Below, piece after piece: positions 36,131 through 41,627 of a DNA stretch of 64,000 nucleotides; positions within the stretch are counted from its first letter, which is position 1, and every line of letters begins with the position of its first letter. Origin of the DNA: Methylococcaceae bacterium UBA6146. Lineage in GTDB: Bacteria > Pseudomonadota > Gammaproteobacteria > Methylococcales > Methylomonadaceae. The translations under genes and the position numbers were made by a program. The notes under the pieces are model-generated. The model made no database searches. It was not told the origin of the DNA and was given only the letters and a program-made list of their open reading frames with translations. The DNA lies in contig DIUY01000029.1 of assembly GCA_002422395.1 (NCBI GenBank), forward strand, positions 131,289 to 195,288. The letters are read 5' to 3'.

Positions 36131-36239
36131 GGTAATGGGTTAAATGTGGTGGTTGGAGTTCAAGCCTTGGCTTGTACTGAGGCAAACCAAGGTTTGCACT
36201 CCAGCTTATCAACGGCAGCTACAGATTTAACCCACTACC
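36131..36239. repeat. Family 1 miniature repeat, copy A
   Basis: GGTAATGGGTTAAAT to ATTTAACCCACTACC, near-perfect 15-base inverted ends. Internal arms CAAGCC/GGCTTG and GCAAACC/GGTTTGC each make a small hairpin. Ends 14 bases before the ATG at 36254. Other copies: 36857, 37783, 40141, 49038, 52537, partial at 39592. Confidence 0.9.
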
Positions 36240-36253
36240 ATTGAGAGGATATT

Positions 36254-36499
36254 ATGAACAAAATCAAAAAAAAACTTGACGTGGTTCCCCGCCCCTCAGC
36301 AGAGAGCCTATTTTCAATTGACGACTTTGATAGGTTTTTCGATGACCTAATCACCCGTAAATGGTATCGCCAGCTAGACTGGAACATGCCAGCGACCTAT
36401 GCAAAAGACCTTTATGACATTGGCAGTGAGGCCAATAAAAAATGCCAGGAAACATCAGCCACCCACGCAATGGACAAAGCGAAAAACACAGACGGCTAA
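36254..36499 (+). CDS. Short protein resembling the N-terminus of an Hsp20 chaperone
   Basis: 81 residues. The segment SLFSIDDFDRFFDDLITRKW then YRQLDWNMP is like the N-terminal leader of bacterial small heat-shock proteins (…FDRFFDDFF..RW.RPFDW), but the rest (ATYAKDLYDIGSEANKKCQE) is not an alpha-crystallin domain and the protein stops. GAGAGG at 36243-36248 is a fair ribosome site. It may be a truncated Hsp20 gene or an independent small stress protein; an intact membrane-anchored Hsp20 lies 1.5 kb downstream. Confidence 0.45.
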   Translation: MNKIKKKLDVVPRPSAESLFSIDDFDRFFDDLITRKWYRQLDWNMPATYAKDLYDIGSEANKKCQETSATHAMDKAKNTDG

Positions 36500-36680
36500 T
36501 TAATGGGCAAGCTTCCCTGACATCAGATGCCAAACTTAAACTTTCTGCCCCTGGCTTTCCCCCACACCCTATTTTGGGTCATTGGTTAGATTTGGCAGTG
36601 ATTGTACGCCAGCTCGCCCACAAACTGGCGGCCATGCCGTTTGCCAAGGGGGCGGGCTTAACCATTACCCAAAAATGATT

Positions 36681-36772
36681 GGTAGTGGTAAACATTCAAA
36701 TGCTTAAGTGACAGCGAAGTCAAAAAACATGTTTTTTGATTCCAAAATATCATTACCATTTTTACCACCACC
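36681..36772. repeat. Family 2 miniature repeat, copy 3
   Basis: Complete 92-base copy: GGTAGTGGTAAACATTCAAA ... palindrome CAAAAAACATGTTTTTTG ... TTTTTACCACCACC. Same orientation as copy 1. Lies 84 bases before a family 1 copy. Confidence 0.9.
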
Positions 36773-36856
36773 AAATGGTTTACCCGAACACCAGCCCAGG
36801 CCTGTGTGCCCCGCACCCAACTTACCCCGTATTTTTTACATAAAAATTGATTTTTA

Positions 36857-36966
36857 GGTAGTGGGTTAAATGTGGTGGTCGGAGTACAAGCCTTGGCTTG
36901 TACTGAGGCAAACCAAGGTTTGCACTCCAGCTTATCAACATGCAGGCACAGATTTAACCCACCACC
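36857..36966. repeat. Family 1 miniature repeat, copy B
   Basis: GGTAGTGGGTTAAAT to ATTTAACCCACCACC; interior nearly identical to copy A (CCTTGGC subtype). It ends about 50 bases before the repeated promoter-like motif of the DUF2934 gene. Confidence 0.9.
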
Positions 36967-37015
36967 GATTTTTAAATGTATTTTTAATCAGCCACTTTTA
37001 AAAGCGTCTTACTTA

Positions 37016-37040
37016 TAGGTATTTGTACTAATTGCCCTGA
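37016..37040 (+). promoter_or_regulatory. Repeated promoter-like motif, copy 2, upstream of DUF2934 gene
   Basis: TAGGTATTTGTACTAATTGC plus CCTGA, 23 of 25 bases equal to 35903-35927. It is 85 bases ahead of the ATG at 37125, a suitable distance for an operator or promoter. The factor is unknown. Confidence 0.4.
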
Positions 37041-37124
37041 TAAGCACAATTGATGAACAATGTTCGCCAACAGCGGAGTAATGCTTGTTATTTAAATATC
37101 TTAACGATTTAAAGAGGTGAAAAA

Positions 37125-37307
37125 ATGAGCGCTGCAATTAAAACGACCAAACCAGAACAAATTTCAGAGCGTGATGAAGTCACGGGCTTGCTTGACCCTG
37201 CCGCCAAAATTGCCGAGCGTGCCTATTACAAGGCGGAAGAAAGAGGTTTTGAAGTGGGCCATGAAATGGACGACTGGCTTGAAGCAGAACGCGAATTGAA
37301 CTTGTAA
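37125..37307 (+). CDS. DUF2934 domain small protein
   Basis: 60 residues. The C-terminal half IAERAYYKAEERGFEVGHEMDDWLEAERELNL is a standard DUF2934 motif (AYxxAExRGFxxGxExxDWLxAE), a family of short, soluble, probably helical proteins often found near stress and envelope genes; its role is unknown. GAGGTG eight bases before the ATG is a good ribosome site. It sits among Hsp20, HtpX and His-rich protein genes, consistent with a stress role (inference). Confidence 0.8.
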   Translation: MSAAIKTTKPEQISERDEVTGLLDPAAKIAERAYYKAEERGFEVGHEMDDWLEAERELNL

Positions 37308-37429
37308 AACAAGACATTACACCTTTTCACCCTAAGGTCTGCGAGAACGTAAAACCATTTCCATCCGATAACCCAGCAAACACGCATTTGGGTTTTAAAA
37401 CCACCGTCAACTTTAATAAGGAATTATTT

Positions 37430-37774
37430 ATGAAACACACTTACGGCTTAACCTTAGCAATCTTTTTTATCGGCGTCATTTCAGCCCCCCTATGGGCGGA
37501 AGTGATACCCGCCCCCGAATATCCTGCCAACATCAGCGCACTGGCAACAACCCCCGAAGAACACAAAGCAGCCGCGACTGTCCATAAAAATCTCGCGGCG
37601 CATCATAAAGCCATGGCGGAGCACCATAACTCCCTGGCAAAAGAACATGAAAAAGCCGGCCATAAAGAAATACAAAAGCACCACGAAGAATTGGCAAAAC
37701 ACCATGAAGCCACCGCTGATGAGCATACAAAAACAGCGGAGAGCCATGAATCAATGGCGGCATCCAAAAAATAG
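37430..37774 (+). CDS. Histidine-rich periplasmic helical-repeat protein
   Basis: 114 residues from ATG 37430, preceded by AAGGAA. Signal peptide MKHTYGLTLAIFFIGVISAP with cleavage near LWA. The mature part is built of heptad-like repeats with His at regular places (LAAHHKAMAEHHNSLAKEHE; EIQKHHEELAKHHEATADEH), so a long amphipathic helix or helical hairpin able to bind metals such as Cu, Zn or Ni is likely. No cysteine. Similar low-complexity His proteins are usually annotated hypothetical. It lies in the stress cluster; a family 1 repeat starts eight bases after its stop. Confidence 0.7.
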   Translation: MKHTYGLTLAIFFIGVISAPLWAEVIPAPEYPANISALATTPEEHKAAATVHKNLAAHHKAMAEHHNSLAKEHEKAGHKEIQKHHEELAKHHEATADEHTKTAESHESMAASKK

Positions 37775-37782
37775 CAATCGCT

Positions 37783-37891
37783 GGTAGTGGGTTAAATCTG
37801 GTGGCTGGAGTACAAGCCTAGGCTTGTACAGGCGCAAACCCAGGTTTGCACTCCACATTACGAACTAAAATTACAGATTTAACCCACTACC
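37783..37891. repeat. Family 1 miniature repeat, copy C
   Basis: 109 bases, base-for-base identical to copy D at 40141-40249. Perfect 15-base inverted ends GGTAGTGGGTTAAAT; internal palindromes TACAAGCCTAGGCTTGTA and GCAAACCCAGGTTTGC. Confidence 0.95.
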
Positions 37892-37900
37892 CAATCGCTT

Positions 37901-37928
37901 AGGTATTAATCAGGGATGGTTAATACCT
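37901..37928. promoter_or_regulatory. Inverted repeat upstream of the Hsp20 gene
   Basis: AGGTATTAA at 37901-37909 and TTAATACCT at 37920-37928 are perfect 9-base arms around a 10-base centre, 49 bases ahead of the Hsp20 ATG. It could be an operator for a heat-shock repressor or a leader hairpin; it does not match the CIRCE or ROSE consensus known to me. Confidence 0.4.
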
Positions 37929-37976
37929 TAACCGGTCGATTGCCTGTGCCCGCCCAAACCGCCTTGGGGAACATCA

Positions 37977-38558
37977 ATGAAAAACCAAACCCTTATTGTG
38001 ATAACCACAGTACTGGTCATCGTTCTGGGAATACAGGCTTATATGACGTTTCAACTACATAAAAGGCTCAACCATTTTAGCGGCCAGCACCCATCCGGTA
38101 GCTTTGAAATCACGCTGCCAGACATGTCAAAAACCCTATGGCCTAAAGCGGATAAGGATGACGGCCCGTCAAAAGGCGATTCATGGCATCCTTATGAAGA
38201 AATGCAAAACACTCAAAATAAAATGGGAAGGATTTTTAACAAGTCATTATCCCATTTGGGCAAAACCCCGGAAATGAATCTCCAAGAAAAACCGGACAAC
38301 TACGTTGTGACGGTGAACACACCCGGCGCCGATGAATCCTCACTGGCCGTAAAACTGGAGGGCCAAACCTTACACATCGCCATTAAAACAGAGCATGCCA
38401 AGGATGAAAGCGATGAAAAACAGGGCAAATACCAGTACCGCGAACGTTTTGTGGGTGAATTCCAACGCGTGTTGACATTACCAGGGCCTGCGGACGCCAC
38501 CAAAATGACCACCGAATACCGCAACGGCGTGTTGACGGTTACCGTCCCAAAAGCGTAG
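37977..38558 (+). CDS. Membrane-anchored Hsp20/alpha-crystallin protein
   Basis: 193 residues. A hydrophobic N-terminus (LIVITTVLVIVLGIQAYMTF, residues ~5-24) with no clear cleavage site gives a membrane anchor, then a polar linker, and from ~100 an alpha-crystallin domain: MNLQEKPDNYVVTVNTPGAD, LEGQTLHIAIK, GEFQRVLTLPGPAD, and the final YRNGVLTVTVPKA. Most Hsp20s are soluble cytoplasmic oligomers, so a tethered, probably periplasm-facing form is unusual. It precedes htpX, another envelope-stress gene, by 111 bases that include a heptamer repeat tract. Confidence 0.85.
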   Translation: MKNQTLIVITTVLVIVLGIQAYMTFQLHKRLNHFSGQHPSGSFEITLPDMSKTLWPKADKDDGPSKGDSWHPYEEMQNTQNKMGRIFNKSLSHLGKTPEMNLQEKPDNYVVTVNTPGADESSLAVKLEGQTLHIAIKTEHAKDESDEKQGKYQYRERFVGEFQRVLTLPGPADATKMTTEYRNGVLTVTVPKA

Positions 38559-38569
38559 CCGCAAACCAT

Positions 38570-38639
38570 TTTTTAATTTTTAATTTTTAATTTTTAATTT
38601 TTAATTTTTAATTTTTAATTTTTAATTTTTAATTTTTAA
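38570..38639. repeat. Ten tandem copies of TTTTTAA
   Basis: A perfect 7-base tandem repeat, ten units, followed by a shortened unit (TTTAA), between the Hsp20 stop (38558) and the htpX start (38670). Copy-number change by slippage would alter spacing in steps of 7 bases in the htpX promoter/leader region. Confidence 0.97.
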
Positions 38640-38669
38640 TTTAAACCCTACTTTTACTGTACGTTAGTT

Positions 38670-39557
38670 ATGATGCAAATTTTTCTTTTTCTGGCGACTA
38701 ATTTCACGATACTACTGGCAATCGGCATTGTTTTTAGCCTTTTTGACTTAACAGGCGCGTTAAACGCGCAAGGCTTGCCGCTTGACCTTAACACATTGCT
38801 GCTGGCGTCGGCCCTCATCGGGGCAACCGGTTCGGCAGTTTCCCTGGGCCTATCAAAATGGTCTGCAAAAAAGCGTATGAGGGTCACCGTTATCAGCCAA
38901 CCACAAAACGAGTTTACCCAATGGCTAATCAACACCGTCGCCGAACAGGCACGCTATTTCGGTATCCGCACACCTGAAGTGGGCATTTTTCACGCCTCTG
39001 AAGCCAATGCTTTCACTACCGGAATGAACAAAAACAGCGCATTGATTGCCGTCAGCACCGGCTTGCTGCAAACCCTGAACAAGGGTGAAATTGAAGCCCT
39101 CATAGGCCACGAAATCACCCATATTGCCAATGACGACATGGTTACTATGGCTCTAATACAAGGTGTGCTGAACACCTTCGTGTATTTTATTGCCAGCCTC
39201 AGCGGCCTTGCTGTTGACCATCTTATCCTGCAAAACGGGCACACTCATGGCATAGGCTATTTCATCGTCCAATTGCTTGCACAAATCACCTTGGGCTTCT
39301 TAGCATCCCTGTTAATTATATGGTTTTCCCGTTACCGCGAATTTAAGGCGGATGCAGGTGGCGCCCATCTAGCGGGCCGATGGAAAATGATCAGCGCCCT
39401 TTGTGCCTTGTATGGCGGACAAAAAACCAAAAGCCTGCCAGGGCAACTGACGGCTTTCGGCATTAATGGCCGCAGTGGCGCCAAAAAATGGTTCATCGGC
39501 CACCCGCCATTAAAAGAGCGGATCGCCGCATTGGAAAGAATCAGCCCCATGTTTTAG
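38670..39557 (+). CDS. htpX: HtpX-type membrane zinc protease
   Basis: 295 residues, the standard length. Membrane M48 protease that degrades misfolded inner-membrane proteins with FtsH in the Cpx response. Seen: two N-terminal helices, EANAFTTGMNKNSALIAVSTGLL, the HExxH zinc motif GHEITHIANDDMV, two further helices, and YREFKADAGGAHLAG with the third zinc ligand Glu. Start is ATG 38670 or the adjacent ATG 38673. It follows the membrane-anchored Hsp20, supporting an envelope protein-quality role for the pair. Confidence 0.95.
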   Translation: MMQIFLFLATNFTILLAIGIVFSLFDLTGALNAQGLPLDLNTLLLASALIGATGSAVSLGLSKWSAKKRMRVTVISQPQNEFTQWLINTVAEQARYFGIRTPEVGIFHASEANAFTTGMNKNSALIAVSTGLLQTLNKGEIEALIGHEITHIANDDMVTMALIQGVLNTFVYFIASLSGLAVDHLILQNGHTHGIGYFIVQLLAQITLGFLASLLIIWFSRYREFKADAGGAHLAGRWKMISALCALYGGQKTKSLPGQLTAFGINGRSGAKKWFIGHPPLKERIAALERISPMF

Positions 39558-39591
39558 ATGGGAGCCGTTCAGCACGGCCCACAGCTAAGCA

Positions 39592-39645
39592 AGAGTGCAA
39601 ATCTTGGTTTGCCTCAACCACTACATTTACATTTAACCCACTACC
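39592..39645. repeat. Family 1 miniature repeat, half copy
   Basis: GAGTGCAAATCTTGGTTTGC then CTCAACCACTACATTTACAT and TTAACCCACTACC: only the right half of the 109-base element, 35 bases after htpX. Confidence 0.8.
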
Positions 39646-39711
39646 GACGTTTTGTTTCTGGCGAAAAGCTGATACAGCAACGTCTAAAGCCGTTGGACTC
39701 CAGTCAAAATA

Positions 39712-39758
39712 GCTTATTGTGGGCAATAAAACTAACGGGCAAAAAGCCCACAATAAGC
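39712..39758. other. Long inverted repeat hairpin
   Basis: GCTTATTGTGGGC (39712-39724) and GCCCACAATAAGC (39746-39758), perfect 13-base arms with a 21-base loop, between htpX and a doubtful ORF at 39784. No T-run follows, so a terminator is possible but not typical; it may be another small repeat. Confidence 0.6.
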
Positions 39759-39783
39759 GCCGGAACAGGCGCGGGAGTTAACT

Positions 39784-40002
39784 ATGACCAGAATGGTAGT
39801 GCGCTGGTGGCCACCCTACTCAAACCGCCACAAAGACCAACCGTGTGAATTTGACCGCGAAGCGGAAATGCTGCGTGATTGGTTCATCTCCATCGGTGTG
39901 CATGCGGATATTGTGCTGATGACCGAAGTTGAACATTCAAATACCGACAAAACCTTTCTAAAGGCCTTAAATGGATGCAAAATGGCGTCTGAAAGGCCAT
40001 AA
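39784..40002 (+). CDS. Uncharacterised 72-residue ORF in a repeat-rich gap
   Basis: MTRMVVRWWPPYSNRHKDQP ... EMLRDWFISIGVHADIVLMT ... ending CKMASERP. A GGGAG lies seven to eleven bases before the ATG. The central part reads like ordinary protein, but I recognise no family and both sides are repeats. It may be a genuine small gene or the remnant of one. Confidence 0.35.
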   Translation: MTRMVVRWWPPYSNRHKDQPCEFDREAEMLRDWFISIGVHADIVLMTEVEHSNTDKTFLKALNGCKMASERP

Positions 40003-40090
40003 GCACATACGCAAAAATTTTAGGGCTACGACTGCCCGTCCTCAAAGGACGCGCAGTCGTTTTATGCCGAAAAGCTTATTCATAATCACT
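40001..40090 (+). other. Structured repeated leader-like element, copy A
   Basis: GCACATACGCAAAAATTTTA then GGGCTACGACTGCCCGTCC; ACGACTGCCCGTCC (40028-40041) pairs with GGACGCGCAGTCGT (40047-40060) with one mismatch, followed by TTTTATGCCGAAAAGCTTAT and TCATAATCA. A diverged copy is at 40637. It could be an intrinsic terminator, a REP-type element or a structured RNA. Confidence 0.5.
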
Positions 40091-40140
40091 TAACAGCATT
40101 TAACATCCAACATAAACCTCTTGCTCTAGGCGCAAAATTT

Positions 40141-40249
40141 GGTAGTGGGTTAAATCTGGTGGCTGGAGTACAAGCCTAGGCTTGTACAGGCGCAAACCCA
40201 GGTTTGCACTCCACATTACGAACTAAAATTACAGATTTAACCCACTACC
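40141..40249. repeat. Family 1 miniature repeat, copy D
   Basis: Identical over all 109 bases to copy C (37783-37891), which implies recent transposition, gene conversion or strong constraint. Confidence 0.95.
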
Positions 40250-40332
40250 CAAAATTTCAATTGTGGTTAAAACACCGTCCCATCGGGCAAGTTTTGGCCA
40301 CATAACCCATAAGGGTATGCCGGTATGACAAC

Positions 40333-40364
40333 TTAGCTGAAGCATCTTGCTAATCAACCACTAC
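40333..40364. repeat. End of a third element fused to a GGTAGTGG-type end
   Basis: TTAGCTGAAGCATCTTGCTA then ATCA matches the terminal repeat of the 50025-50186 element, and it runs straight into ACCACTACC, the tip of families 1 and 2. The surrounding 40250-40636 has no gene I can support; near 40388 is a CGTTCGTGCTGAGCTTGCCG stretch, resembling a common dispersed repeat. Confidence 0.6.
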
Positions 40365-40636
40365 CAATTCTCGGATGACGCGCACCCCGTTCGTGCTGAG
40401 CTTGCCGAAGCATGGGCGGATGGGCGCGTTCAGGGAAGTTACTCTTGACAAAACCCTAAACAACTCGCCCGCCACCAGACACCACAATAGCGCAACGTAC
40501 CAGCCCCTTCTGTCCCCGTAGGAAAACTTAAGACATTGCTTTAAAAACAGGCCATAATGAGAAATTGACTTATGGGGCCAGATTTTCTATTGTTTTGTTA
40601 AAAACCATACGCTACCGTCAATACCTCAATTGTCCA

Positions 40637-40745
40637 TGAGCACATACTCAAAAGTTTTAGGGCTACGGCTGCCCGTCCTTACTTGCGCCCCAGTGGGCGA
40701 AGGGCATACAGCCATTTTGCACAGAAAAACTTATTTATAATCAAT
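40637..40745 (+). other. Structured repeated leader-like element, copy B
   Basis: GCACATACTCAAAAGTTTTA then GGGCTACGGCTGCCCGTCC, a variable hairpin region (GGCTG pairing with CAGCC), then AAAAACTTATTTATAATCA. It matches copy A (40001) at both ends with a different middle. It ends about 30 bases before the CheB-like gene and would be in its leader RNA. Confidence 0.5.
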
Positions 40746-40775
40746 TAATTATCAATCTGCACAAGGAACCCTCCT

Positions 40776-41627
40776 GTGAACGTGAGCGGTACAAAAACAA
40801 CGGGGCAACAGGCGCCCACCAAAACAACCGGCAGTGTATTGCCCGTTGTTGGCATCGGTTCATCAGCGGGCGGTCTGGAGGCTTTGGAAGCTTTTTTTTC
40901 CAACTTAGCCACCAACACCGGTTTTGCTTTTATTGTCGTCACCCACCAACAACCCGGGCATGTTAGCCTGCTGCCTGAGCTGCTCAAACATTACACGCAA
41001 ATGCCGGTCGTTAGCGCGGAAGACGGTATGGCGCTAATGGCAGACCAGGTTTTTGTCTGTCCACCAGGGCAGAACTTAGCCCTGAGCAATCAAAAATTAA
41101 AGCTGGTGAAGCCGGAAAAACATAACACCGCCAATCAGCCCATCGACTTTTTTTTACGCTCTCTCGCAGAAGATATCCAGGAACTGAGCGTTGGCATTAT
41201 CCTGTCAGGCACCGGCACCGACGGCTCTTTAGGTCTGAAGACCATTAAAGGGGAATCGGGCATGACAATGGCCCAAGACCCGCAAACCGCGAAATTTGAC
41301 GGCATGCCCAGCAGTGCAATCCTGCTAAGTGATGTCGATTTTGTATTGTCCCCCGAAAAAATGGGGCAACAACTAGTTGAATATAGGAAAGGGCCTTATT
41401 TTGACAGCATCCATGCCGCAGCTTGGGATTCACAAGTGTTGCGTGGGCATTTGCACAGCACTTTTTCCAACGCCATTGCTTTTGACGGGTTTGATTATGA
41501 AACTGAGTTCCCCGGTATCGGTAAAAAACATCTGGTTATCAATGGCCGCATGTTAAAACAATCGCCCGGCAGCCCCGTACTGATCTTGCTGGGGATTGAC
41601 ACTGCCGCCGATGGGCAACACCCATGA
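40776..41627 (+). CDS. CheB-like methylesterase domain protein with PAS-like hybrid tail
   Basis: 283 residues from GTG 40776, with AAGGA eight bases ahead. Residues ~22-205 are a CheB methylesterase domain with the catalytic triad positions S30 (GIGSSAGG), H57 (VVTHQQPGH) and D149 (GTGTDGSLG), but no receiver domain. The last ~60 residues (VLRGHLHSTFSNAIAFDGFD ... FPGIGKKHLVINGRML ... PVLILLGIDTA) look like the end of the PAS-type region that closes CheB-CheR hybrid proteins (…FPxIGxRxMLLNARR...LILLAIEDIT). This suggests a hybrid that lost its CheR and middle part by in-frame deletion. It overlaps the histidine kinase by four bases. Confidence 0.75.
   Translation: MNVSGTKTTGQQAPTKTTGSVLPVVGIGSSAGGLEALEAFFSNLATNTGFAFIVVTHQQPGHVSLLPELLKHYTQMPVVSAEDGMALMADQVFVCPPGQNLALSNQKLKLVKPEKHNTANQPIDFFLRSLAEDIQELSVGIILSGTGTDGSLGLKTIKGESGMTMAQDPQTAKFDGMPSSAILLSDVDFVLSPEKMGQQLVEYRKGPYFDSIHAAAWDSQVLRGHLHSTFSNAIAFDGFDYETEFPGIGKKHLVINGRMLKQSPGSPVLILLGIDTAADGQHP

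Noticed and set aside
36442..36678. Possible gene after the Hsp20-like fragment
   Set aside because: Overlaps the end of the fragment, reads partly into a repeat-like AT stretch and shows no recognisable protein pattern.
40028..40060. Cyclic di-GMP or other known riboswitch
   Set aside because: The hairpin lacks the conserved loops of riboswitch classes I know; kept only as an unknown structured repeat.
37783..40249. CRISPR array formed by the palindromic repeats
   Set aside because: Repeat units are over 100 bases, dispersed by kilobases, with terminal inverted repeats and no cas genes.
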